Positions 26,901 to 39,500 of a stretch of 64,000 bases of DNA are shown piece after piece (position 1 is the stretch's first letter; each line of letters starts with the position of its first letter). The position numbers and the translations under genes were made by a program. This DNA comes from Panopea generosa (Eukaryota > Mollusca > Bivalvia > Adapedonta > Hiatellidae), in contig CM055907.1 in NCBI GenBank assembly GCA_029582155.1, positions 15,350,974 to 15,414,973 on the forward strand, given 5' to 3'. The notes beneath the pieces are model-generated. The model saw only the letters and a program-made list of their open reading frames with translations, made no database searches and was not told where the DNA came from.

Positions 26901-27540
26901 ATGGTGGATCTACTCTTTAACAAACCCGGATTACACTCCCTCCCTTCTAAACTCCCATATTTTATTAAAATTCACAATATTTGTTCTGAAAAACGCGTGT
27001 GTCCGTTCAGATTTTGTGTAGCGCCCCTAACCCCACCCCCTTAGTACGCCCCTCACCTAAGCTGAAATTCTGAACCCTTCCCTGCATAGTGTTGACCGAT
27101 ACAGGTTAGACAGGCGCAGACATACGAAGTGTTTGCATTCGAAACGACAATTACCTGATTGACATTATACGCTTTACCGTGCATTGATTATCCAGTGTAA
27201 TCCGACCGTTGCAGTTAGATTGGGATTGTCAATCTATTTATATCTTTAAATTCATGTGCAGTGTGTACAATATCAATTAAACGATATGTGGGAATACAAC
27301 AACGTGAAATGTGGTAAAACAATTGTTTATGATCAAGTAGTTAAGGCCTGCTGTGCCCTATCTGATAACGTTTCCCCGAAATGGAGTAAAAATGGGGAAT
27401 TAGGGGAGTGTTAAGTCATAAATTCCCACAAAGCAATGGTTAAAATATATGTTTGACCTAGTTTACGTTTTTTCATTTTCCGAAAACAAGATCTCAGAGC
27501 GAGGTTATTTTAATCAATAAAAGCAGTAGGGAAGTGTGTA
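23916..27540. other. Non-genic stretch upstream of copy 2
   Basis: AT-rich. It contains an AT run (24050-24069), a poly-C tract (25887-25899) and a tRNA-like SINE at 26040-26230. No exon recognised. The copy 2 promoter should lie at its right end. Confidence 0.5.
26040..26230 (+). mobile_element. tRNA-derived SINE, plus
   Basis: The head has A box 'tagcctagtggttaagtcgt' and B box 'aaggttcgaatac', 36 bases apart. The acceptor stem does not pair well, and a body follows ('ctgctcaaccagcagctttt'). Confidence 0.6.
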
Positions 27541-27563
27541 GATATATATATATATATATATAT
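27541..27563 (+). repeat. (TA)n microsatellite just upstream of copy 2
   Basis: A pure TA run about 100 bases before the copy 2 ATG. It could lie in the promoter or 5' UTR and act as a TATA-like element, but it may be only a microsatellite. Confidence 0.6.
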
Positions 27564-27660
27564 CGTTGAAATAAAACGGCGGAGGGTTTTACGTGGCGTG
27601 GGAAGGAGATTTAAAAGTAAACAAAAGCTTGGGAAAAATATTCTTCACGAAACTGAGGCA

Positions 27661-28212
27661 ATGGAAAAGGTCGAAACCTCTGGTTCTTCCAGTCGAAAGC
27701 GAAGATTGAGGGAACTTGGAAAGCAGAGTTGCATAAAATTAAGGATATATGACGGCAATAGTGCCGATCGTATTGCTAATCCAAGTTTGAATGTCAAACA
27801 TTTCAGTTGTGGAAAACGTATTTCGGATGATAAAAATAAGACATACCGGCATAATGTGTCAATAAGCAAACCACATATGGATACCGTGCGCAATCAACAT
27901 AGACTTGGTGTAGATTCTACTACAAAAAGCATGGCTCATAATGTTTGCCATTCCACGGAAACGTTATCAACGTTTAATGTGAACTTCAATCCTAAAACAA
28001 CTCACAAATCTGATAAGCTTGAACGTAACGATTCGGGTTATTCTTCTGATGATTTGAACAATATGGATGAAGATGATGTATTTGAAACAGTTGATGTTAG
28101 TGTGAAGAAACAAGCTGGAGCTCCTGATTCGGTGGATAGTGCAAGTCATTGGGCCAGGTTGTCGGAATCGTCTCCTGTGGAAACTGGACTTTTCAACTTT
28201 AGGCCATCTGTA
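27661..28212 (+). CDS. Copy 2 exon 1: disordered N-terminal region
   Basis: 184 codons, ending phase 0 before GTAAGG. I chose the ATG at 27661 because the frame is open further upstream only through non-ATG codons and a TA microsatellite. Residues 12-17 (RKRRLR, after a Ser run) look like a nuclear localisation signal. Residues 124-129 read DSGYSS, which fits the DSGxxS phosphodegron pattern and is followed by an acidic run (DDLNNMDEDD). The rest is polar with no recognisable fold. Copy 3 has an equally polar exon 1 with the same end phase but little sequence identity, so this region evolves fast. A 5' UTR exon may lie upstream. Confidence 0.75.
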
Positions 28213-30519
28213 GTAAGGATGACTTTTGTATAAATCAAAATTACACACACTTATTTTGTACACATAGTATTGTACTTGCAAAATATTTAAAAAATAATAT
28301 TGTCAAGAAATACATATAAGTTGTACGACTCCATTTTTGTATTGATTTGGCGCACTGATGCACGACATAATCTATGCTCAGGATGACATTAAAATAAAAT
28401 TAGAAATAAATGAATGTCTTTTCCTTATTCAAATGAAATCACATATTTCATATTGTAATTTCATGAATATCTAATCGTCGAACGATTCGTATCAATTTTA
28501 GCATATAAGGAAAAGAGAATGTGAATGTACAAACGTCTTTATTCATTTAATGATCTTAATGATCTGAAATAATCGGCATTTTTTTTATTTTATTTTATAT
28601 CCTGTAATAAAAGTACGATCCGTGTTTGACAAAATAATTCTTATTTTTAAATTCTCAATAGAAGATTAAATCCATTGAATATGAAAACGTAGGGGTTTAG
28701 ATGTATTGGAAAGTATGAGGTATTAATCATTTTGTCAGAGTGCTTTGGCTCAATAGACATCTCAAAACAATAACAAGGATTGGCTCTTATCATATAGCGC
28801 TATGCATGGCGACAGCTATAAGTTCAGTTTGTAATTGAGTCGAAGCAAATACTGTGCTCAGTTGTTTTGATGAGGTAAAACACTGTAAAAATCTTTTGTG
28901 TACCTACCAAACCTCCAAAACCACCGCGTAGGTATAGTGGCAGAGCGTCATTATAGTAGGTTCATAAATCCTCCAATCCCAGTGTCGCTCATAATTCCCC
29001 CATAATATGTACCTAACATATTCTATAGTATCCATGTTTTCCGCAACTTCCATTTCAATTATAATATATTTTTATTTGATATTTATTGTAAAATTAATGT
29101 TGCTATCTTGTATACTTCGGTAGATATTCACATTCGTCATCATAGTTTGTGTAATTGCATTGTATTTAGGTGAGGAATTCTATAAGCTTTCATTCTAATC
29201 CTTTTGACAAAATTGTTTGTAAATATGTAATATTGTAAGATATTCGAAATAAAATCTGTTTAAATTAATTATCGAGACGGTGTGGTAGTGTAGATATTGC
29301 GAGTTCGATCCAAAGCTAGACCCGTTGCCTCTAAAACAAACAATCAATACTGGTTCTATCCATAAAAGAACCCGAAAGCGGTTCATATAAGCTCTGAGCT
29401 TTTACCGCAATTAATTTAAAATAAACTAGTATAGAACTAAGTTAATGTAACTACTGGTACATAAGAAAGAAGTACAAAATAAGTATATGCTCTGCTGTGA
29501 TGTTGTATTATCAAGTTACACTAGGAAGGGATAGAGTTTATACCGATGTGTACGAAGCAGTCATGTGATATAGCAATGTATATACATTATATAAACCTTA
29601 AGGTATTATAAATGTGAGAAAATATCATTTAAATTATGATTTAAATTTCCACACTTGACTTATCAGCATTCATGGTGTATGAATAAACATTGTCATATTT
29701 TCACACTGTTGAGCATTTCTATAAACTGGCAATAACCTGAATAAATCCAGTTTTTTAATCAAGAATACATTATATATAAACAGAAAAACAACACATTGTA
29801 TATAATTAATATGCAAGTTGAAGTAGCTAAGAAGTTTAGCAAGATAAAAGTTGTATCCTTATATATGAAATAATAGTTACTTCTTAGTTTACTGTTCTTG
29901 CCATTGGTCTGCAAACAATGTAGACACAGAGTGGCTTGAAAATAACTTGTACGATTTACATTGTTTGTTCTTTAATCATTTTTGAAGCATGATATTTTTA
30001 GTTTTTGCTTAAGAACATATATTTATGTCATATTGTAATTATTCGCTAAATGTTATACCCAACACAAATCAATGGCAATATTGTTTTGTCAAAAAGCAAA
30101 TCTAAACTTGTTGGTGCTTAAACAAATAAGGGTTAATCATAGCATGTCAAACTAACAAAAATACATTGTACATGGCAAGAGTTAAAAAATCGAACATTGC
30201 CGAGACTTCCCTATACACTCACGTCAGAATGTTTCATAACATTGGCTACAATTTAATATAACCAGTCAATAATATTTAATCAACCGTACAATTGGCAATT
30301 TTGTTCAGTTTATCTGCATGCTACCCGAGTCATTTTTTCTTTGTTGTCATTTTGGTATGAAATTGTGTTTTATATACATATATATTAAATATTCGATTAA
30401 CAAGTTGGATTCCATTCAAATCTTAAATTAAGGTTGCCAAGGTTCAAGTTGCATGCAAGATCGTTTACCCATTTTGTGTCGCTCCTGGAAGGTGTTTTGT
30501 TAGACATATGATTCTCCCT

Positions 30520-30560
<41 letters not shown>

Positions 30561-33500
30561 AGATAATTTTTTGTGAATAACCAAGACATAAATGTACAGA
30601 CCAGACTACGGCGAGTGCGCCTAGCTACAATGCAAACCATAGATACAATATCAAGGCGTCTGCCAAACCAATAAATTTGGTGTCGACCATGACTTATATA
30701 CTATATAATTACATGCAACACATCTGGACAGGGTGGACAAATTTACATACATGAAGTGATAGCTTTATATGAGTAGGATCCAGTTAAGGATTCATGACTA
30801 CTCACATGCTATATAAAGGACAGATTTATAAATATATTCACGTGGTTTACTTTGTGGTGACCAAGATATATAGAGGATATTTGTTGTTTTGGTGTAAGAT
30901 TATATTTCATCAAGCGATAACCAAAAGTTATAATCTCATGAGCGGCTTGCCACGAGTGAGAATATCATATTTGGTGATCACGAGATGAAATATCATTTTA
31001 TCAGCTTGATGCCAAGCATAATGCGAAGTCTTATAGAACTGGTTCCCAAAACATTATACAAACTGTGTGCTCTATAGCGAAAAAATCTGCCCGTTACTTT
31101 GACTAAGAATTGTGTTATTAGTTCTGATATCCAGAAATTGCAGGGAACATTCCGTGTTGCTAGAAAGTAAAATACCGTTTTTAAAAACAGGTGCTTGTGG
31201 TTTGTTTTGTCTGTTTAATATTTCATTGCTCCTATTAAACAGACTCAATTAAAATCTGTCTCTCTGTGGTTTATTCCAGAACCTGTTATCTCCTGAATCA
31301 GGTCTGTTAACCACCAATGAAAAAGCAGGGAATTCTGTCGCTGTCCCACAACTAAAAGCAATTGAACGCTTACTAAACTGTGACGTCATTCATACCAATC
31401 AACGTGCTCAATTGTGGCTTTCCCATGTAAAGTACCTTATGCTAATTTACAGAAACCGGACTATTCCAATAAGATCTACATCTGTCATCGTTATGCCACC
31501 GACAGTGTGCTTGGGGACGAGTTTGGTGCACGGTTACTGACTTACATCAATGGCGGAAAAGATGGTCATGCCTTGTACAACCAACATTTTCTCTGTGACG
31601 TCAAACCTGAAGGTGCAGCTGGCCTGATGAAGATTAAGTAAGCTTATAACATTAAAAGGTTCTGTCCTGAACCGACTCAACTTTCTGATGACCTTTTTAT
31701 TGTGTGATAGTTTGATAGTCTAGTACTCTTACCATTGTTAATGGTAACTGCAGTTTACATAAAAACTGTTATTTGGTATTGTTTCAAACTGATAAATATT
31801 ACTTATATATAATATATGCGAATATAGCAGTTGAAACTTGATTACACTTCCGATTGTTGTTACCAGGGTAAAGCAAAAACACCGCTGTCATGGCAAACAT
31901 TACCGCAAAAGAAAATGTCGTTGGATCAAGGGATACCGAATGTCAGGAAATTGAATACGGGACCAGTGGTAGAGCATCGAATCCACACGGTCGGAGGGTC
32001 GTAGGTTCGATCCTCAGTCACGGCTATGTGTGGTTTCATTGTGCAAGACACCTTTTCCTCGCGTATGCTTAGTACTGGTTCTACCCAGGGAGACGTCGAG
32101 ACAGTGTCTGATTTGTAATACGCAAAAAAAATCACTGGCAGTGTTAGACGCTCGTCCTGTCATACTCCGGAATGAACTATGATATACGACAGTTCATTTA
32201 GTATTTAATCATTTAGTGTTGAATAATAACCTGAAATTATAAACATGTTTTTATTATTGTAAAGCTAGGAGCGTTCAACCTAATATGTTTACAACATTTA
32301 CAAGGTCACACTGGAAACCCGATACAATCACTAATTTTTATTTTAACACGATACAATATGCCTTTAAAACAAGTTCTACTTTTTTATTTTAATGCTTTTT
32401 TAAAAAAATAGTTATAGTTTTTAATTATTTAGGCCAGACAAAGCTACCTGTGTCAACGGTTACCCGGCCTACTCTAAATTTAAATCCCTACACTAACGGT
32501 TCATCTAAACAAAAGTAATGACATCTTGTAATTGTAAAAGTCCGAAAAACTGTGGCTCGGATCAGCTTAATGTGTCAAGAAAAATACATTTGTATTGGTC
32601 TTTATTGATTAACTATCATAATTATAATTTCATAAAACAGAAAAACGAGTAAAAATCAATTTGATTATAATAGTTCATTATTATGACATTTTCTCCATGA
32701 AATAAAAATTTGAAACGGAAAAAATGCTCACCTAATTTGTCTTTCTGGATATCACTATTAGTGTCATGGTCGCTTATAAAGCATCTCTATGGTATAATGT
32801 TGTTTCGGTATTATCTGTAGATATATCATAATGTGTTTTATATTTTGCAGAAACTGGGATGAAATTGTCCTCGTTAACAACATGTTTGCCCCGGATTTAA
32901 CACACACAGATATGCTGAATATTTTTCATAACGTCAAGGTTGATGGCAAGACTCGTTTCAGCTTGGTAAGTAATTTTGGAGCAAAATGACTAGTTACATT
33001 CTAGTATATAATTATTGTATTATTGCACATTACCATGTTTAAAATAATATGTACGAGTACTTAACGCCTTTAAACACGCAAGTACGGGTATTGTATCAAT
33101 ATAGAAGTGACATGAATGTATGATGAACCAAGACAAAACTGTCTTGCTTTGTTTTCCAATCTATTTCCAACAATTTCATTACTTTGAAACACAAATTTAA
33201 CGAATGAATTACGGTCGACATGTATGAACCGACAAAAATAATAGCAGACCTGGGTTTAAATATAAACAATATTCAACTTGAGCTTTTAATGGCCTTAAGC
33301 ATTATTATAATTATTCAGAAGCAAAGAACGCAACCAATAAAAGGAATTTAAGACTCGTTTTATCAATGGCATGTCGAACGTTGCAATATTCAATATATCT
33401 ATATTTGTTTTCAATCTACATACATTTATATTGAATATTGTTTTATTTATATTCTATATTTCTCATTTGTATTAAACCATTCTTGATTTATATTGTATAT

Positions 33501-36500
33501 TGTTTTATTTATATTCTATATTTCTCACTTGTATTACACCATTCTTAATTTATATTGTATAGTGTTTCATTTATATTCTATATTTTCCATTTGTATTAAA
33601 CCATTCTTGATTTATATTGTGTAGTGTTTCATTTATATTATATATTTCTCATTTGTATTAAACCATTCTTGATTTATATTGTATAGTGTTTCATTTGTAT
33701 TTTATATTTCTCATTTAAATTTAAGAACTGTTGACAAACATAAAAAATATTGACTATTGCAACGTTTGGCATGCCATACTTATCAGATCCGAGACTCTTG
33801 GGCCCGTCTCACCAACGTTCGTATGTTTACGAACTTCCTAATGTTAAATTTGAAGTGACGAAGAAAAAAAACGGGAAATTCATTTAGTGTTTCGTTACAT
33901 CATCTTAAAAAGTTTTGCAAGACTTGTAAATAATATTATATTTTAAATTTGCAAAAATACAGCCTAAATGACACATTCCAAGGTGTCACATACGAACGTT
34001 AGCGAAACGGGTCCCTGCTTATTAGGGATAATTAGGCATGTAACACCTCACACGCCTTCCTCCTACCGCCGACCTGATTAGGTGGCACTTCCTAGCGACA
34101 CTGAATATCTACATGCTTTTGAATAGAGCAGCAATAGTGACAGCCCTGACAGGCATTATTGGATAACTTATATAAAAGAAGGATTGGGGAGTGGCTTCTC
34201 CTAGCTATATGTTGTTGAATTAGCCCGAGGAAGACTACTGATTTCTCAAATTAACCATTCAGAGTTCACTGGAAACTATATTTTGTACATTAATAAGTTA
34301 TATACAACCTACGTTTGATTATGTTTTGATCATGTGAACATATTTAAAATTAGATAAACACAAAACGTTTCAGTTTTAAGCAAAATTTTGGGTTAATGTG
34401 TAGGTTTAGTAGTAATACAAACCTTTAAAATTGTTTTCAGATTGCTTGAACAATTTTAAATAAAATAATGGCTGATAATTTGTTGAAATTCCATTCCGCA
34501 AATTGATACATTTTATTTGTATTCTTAAAACGAATGGAAATGAATGTAAATGAAAACGCTAGATTTTGCGTGAATACACGAGATCATTCATAAATTCTGA
34601 TTGAGTTACTTGTCCTTCGCTATATAACATCTATGGTATCTAACTACTAGTATATCACTGCTGGCTGTTTGGAAACGAAGTGAGAGTAAAAAGTCATAAT
34701 GCCTAAATTGACATTATAAAAGTGTCTGGTGTCACGACTTCAACTAGGTCAAAGACAAGTTGTTCTATGGGGAAGTACATTTCCGTTTCAAATTGAAAAA
34801 TGAGACATTTATAACAAAATCGTAGAAGTGAAAGTGTATTCAGTTAGTGATTTCCTGAGAATTAAATGTTATGCAACATTCACAAATAAATGGATGTATA
34901 TCATTTAATCACAAACATGTGTGTTTTATATAAAATCCAATGGTGTGTGCCGGTTCCGAATAGGTCAGTCGGTAGTGCGTCTGCCTATCAATCAAGGGAT
35001 CGTGAGTTCCAATCCCCACCCAGACACAGTCTCTGTAATGATTGATATTCGACATTGCATCTCATTACCATTCGTCTCTCACCACTGAGTCAAGTGCTCG
35101 AGTACAAGTTAACCTTCCAGGATCCCAGGAAATAGTGATTAGGTTAATTGATCGTCTGTTAGCCCTCTTCGACATGAAAATGACGCTAAATATTCAATCA
35201 ATCAATCAATCAATCAATATATGTTGTATATTGTTCTGTATCTTCAGTAGCATAATATGAATAATATGAATATATTTTTCATGAGCTAATGTATTGTTTT
35301 AACAAAATACAGTTTAAGCTGTTAATATGGAGCGTGAAGGTTGTCGCGTATTTCTTTACCAGTCTTGAAGGGATTCAATATAATTCGGTCTGCTATTTTC
35401 TTGGATGCGTTCCCTGTTTTTCAAATGAATCTTTGTTGTTCACGTATGATTAAAGGTACAATCATATCAATTATATTTGCATACACGAATAGTATACATA
35501 ATTGCTATGTAACATATTTGTCAAAGTTATTTTAATTAATTTTGTATTCTGATTTACTAAAAATTATTGCATATGAAACTGTTCTGTTTATTCATATTTT
35601 TAACTAGATATATGTCTTACAAAGTTTACACCTTCATAACTTGATTTTGAATCTTAGATAGACGTACATTGAACAAATAGTTTAGATTGTCTTATTTTAT
35701 GAATGCACCAACACAGTTTAGTTATTATACGTTAGTCAGGCACTGATTTTCAGCATATGTATTTGTGTGGTAATTTGACTTATCATTTATAGAATAGTTT
35801 AATGTATACTTAATGAAACAGCTTTTCCGCCATCGGGCATTTTTTGTACCTGACATTGTATGTATTTTCCTCAAATAGTATCAAAGCAATTTCCTTGAAA
35901 TTTGGACTTGACCAAAAAAGTATATTTCGGCCATGTAAAAATACATAGTTGTCTGTGAATGTCATAAGCATGCTTCAATAGCGCTACTCAATATTTTGAC
36001 GAAAAAATATTGGAAATAAAAAGTGGTGAATTAACTGTTTCGCTCAGTATATATTATAAAACCTCTAACCTGCATAGAATATTTGAAAAACATTGGTAGT
36101 TCATGCACTAATAGGTAATATAATATCAGGTAATTCGACGGAAAAAGGAGTCGTGGATTGTTCATAAGATGCGATGGCAATGGTATGAAACAAGCGCGAT
36201 ACTGGTGGCGGTGAAAAAGCAAAGTTGTAAGTAATTATCGGAATACCTAACCTCTCACACAACAATTAATTTTGTACTGTTCCACATATAGAGAAATGCA
36301 CTTCTGGAACACTGGAACACTGGATACATTACCAATGGTTCTAAAAGTGTATTGTTCTCATAGATAGACCTCTGTTTGTCCAATTATGAAAAGAAAAAAG
36401 TTGACCAGGTTGCTTTTTTTCACAATTTCGATGGTTTCGACACCCCTTTATTCTTGACAATACTGTAGTGTCGCACTACACATCTTTAAATTGTTATAGC

Positions 36501-39500
36501 GGCAGCAAACAGTACCAAATATCACCCAAACTTGACAAAAATCATGAAAATGTTTTTTTAATATTCTCAAATGCACAAAGAAATAAGAAAACTTTGTGCA
36601 TTTTAAACGACATAATTGCTTCACACAGATTTAATTTCTTGCGCGTAAGAATCTTTCTAATCGCCAGGTAAGGGAGGTAATTCTTAAATAAGACATTAAA
36701 TTGCAATGAAATCATATCATACTTTTTACGCTAGCATACATGTGAAATGGTCACAAATAGGGAAATAAGTTAACCTCATATATAAAATCCTTCCATATAT
36801 GCATTAACATTAAATGTTAAAATGGCAACGGTCATATGCGTAAACATACACATATATACACAATCCCATGTTTACATTGGATATTGCATTAAAAGCTCAA
36901 CCTGATGATCAATTATTGCATATTCTAACCTTTAGTAATAAAATTTAATATATGTATATGCCTCCTATAAACTATTAACATTTTCTCTTTTACAGATAAA
37001 TGAACAATAAATAATATACCTATAAACTGCTTTGAAACCTCACTCATCACCAAAGATTTTATACAATAAGTTTATACAAATTTATTTTAGTATGATTGCT
37101 ATGAAAGCTCAGTGCTTGTATGAATCGCTCTCGGATCCGCTTCCTGGGCAGAACAAGTAATGAGTATTGTTTTATTGGAGGCATCGTGTCGACCGGGTGA
37201 TCAAACCCGCAACCTCTGGCGAGAGCAGGCAACACCCTACCCAGTACACTACCGCCCCGCATGATTTTATGCAATTATGATAGTATATCAATAAAAATAT
37301 TTTACATTTCAACAGCCCATGCACCAGAAATTATAGATAGACGTTACCAGGCTCTAGAAAACAATCAATGGAAACTAAAAGCAGTGTATCGGTTCAAAGC
37401 AAGAGGGACGCCCAACTTCCTCGATATAACCCCTTCTGACGTATCAGTAGGTGTCCTACACGATAACGACACTGATGTTACAAGTAAGAATTTTAAAAAT
37501 AATTTTGATTTTTATTGGATTTCACGCCATTTTCATCACATTTCAGGTTATATAATTATGGCAGTTTTATTTTGAGGGATACCTCAGAAAGAATCTGAGT
37601 AGAACAACCGTCATTCCGCAAGTAAAAGACAAACTTCCTCACTTTAAGTTAAGCAAGCGGGACTCTAACTGGTGACCTTAGCGGTGAGAGGTAAGTGATC
37701 TTGAGACAGCGCCTTGGACAACTCGGACACGGCGGACCTAATAACGATTCTGAATACATTAACATGATTTGCTATTCTGGTATACTAAGAAAAGCTGTCG
37801 TGGCTAGAGCTTTTCCTTTATCGGCAAACATCAAACAATACTCTTGATTAATGCTATCAAAACAGTAGACATACCCTTCGAAATAAACATGGTTTAACAT
37901 AAGTGAAAATAGAACACAATGTCTAGATGCAAGTAGAAATTGAGCTCTCAAAGGTACCGACTAAACAAAAGACAAATATATGCTACACACTACATCAAAA
38001 ACATTTTAAAGATAAAGAGCATTGTATAAAAAGTGAAAGAAGGGGTTTGGTTGATCGCGTTCGGGGTAAACCCGAATATACATCTAGTTTATCGCTTAAA
38101 ATACTTTGTGTCAGTGTTTAATGAACAGCCTATTGCTAAACTTAGATTTCATCGTGCCTTATAATGTATTTCTAATTGTGTGTCTTTATATTTACGCAAA
38201 TGTAAATGCAAATTAAATCAATAAATGTTTACTATTACAGAAGACATAACAGAATGTGATATCTACAGGGAAAATCCAAAAACTGGACTACCGGAATATG
38301 TTTCTAGTCTTTGTGGCCATGATGAAAAATCTTACCTTTCAGTAGACATGACAAATACGATAGTAGTTTCAGTAAGCTATCTCCATTTTGATTTGTCTAT
38401 TTTTTTTATATAAAATTACGTTAATTTACATGAGAAAAATGTAACATCTTTCATTGTATTTGGCTTGGCGTTACAGCATGCTAACGAATCATTGATCTGA
38501 AATATCTAACCATTTCAATCTGAGATTCTTGGCGAAGTTTATCACTTCATAGCATAATTGAGAAATTTGCCGATATCAAATGTTTGTAAGATTGTATGTC
38601 TGCATATGTATTAACTTTGTATTTGCGAAGTATGTTTTATAAAATCACATCGATTGTCATTGCTCCATGAATTCCATGCATTGTTTTATGTTAAAATAAT
38701 ATGTAATTAAGTGTAGAGATATGTATTTAATCTAGACGGCATTTATCATTGGTTAATATACGATCAGTTAAGCTGATCACCTTTTTCTTGGTCACCTCTA
38801 ATCAGCGATGAGAAATGATAACGTGACAGATTGTCGTTTATTAAACTATAATGAGAGTCTATACCGTACATAAATCACAAATGAGCAACCTTTTCTTATT
38901 GAAATAGACCATTATAACATGTTATATACACTATGGAATGCGAACTTACCCCTTACTTCCGCACAACGTAGATATATAAAAGGTGGACGGTTGGGGATTC
39001 CAATTCGCAACTCCTGAACTAATAGTCAGATGCGCTTAAATCTGAACTAATTCGGCTAGGATAATGACGTTCAGAATCATTTTACTGTAGACATAATGAA
39101 TGAATATACGTTTATTCCAACAGGAGAGGGAAACGTGGTTCCGGCTTAAAATGATAGGATCATCCGTATCTTTTCAATTACAAGGTAAGCAGCTGATGCT
39201 TATATAATACCAAGCAGAACCGTATTGGATATATTGACTTTAAAAATGCCCGTAGATGACACTCCATCATGTTAGGACCTTAAAGGTTAATTTAACTTTT
39301 ATACCGCAAATTATTTAATTATTTAACTCTTTATTGGCGATATATATATATATATATATATATAGTACATGTTTACTGAAAGGATGAGCTAACTCGTCAC
39401 CTGATGTTTTCGGTATTTTCTCAAAAGGTATCAGAGTAATTGCCATGATTGGACTCTTATAAGAAAGAAAATTAAGGCTATGTAAAGTCAATACATAATG

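Larger units (their letters stand above)
28213..31452. other. Copy 2 intron 1
   Basis: 3.2 kb. It holds a SINE (29265-29400), an AT microsatellite (30523-30558) and a solitary relative of the 104-bp satellite (31268-31412) just before exon 2. Confidence 0.7.
32970..37315. other. Copy 2 intron 3
   Basis: 4.3 kb. It contains a 62-bp tandem repeat, a family B SINE, most of an interspersed element of about 850 bp and a family C SINE next to exon 4. I looked for a further exon here (for example 35313-35450) and found none I could support. Confidence 0.6.

Noticed and set aside
27598-27660. Upstream start of copy 2 at 27598
   Set aside because: That codon is GTG; the first in-frame ATG is 27661.
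35313-35450. Missing exon between copy 2 exons 3 and 4
   Set aside because: An AG acceptor and an open frame exist, but the only good donor follows an in-frame stop, there is no paralogue, and the downstream tandem donor already restores the frame.
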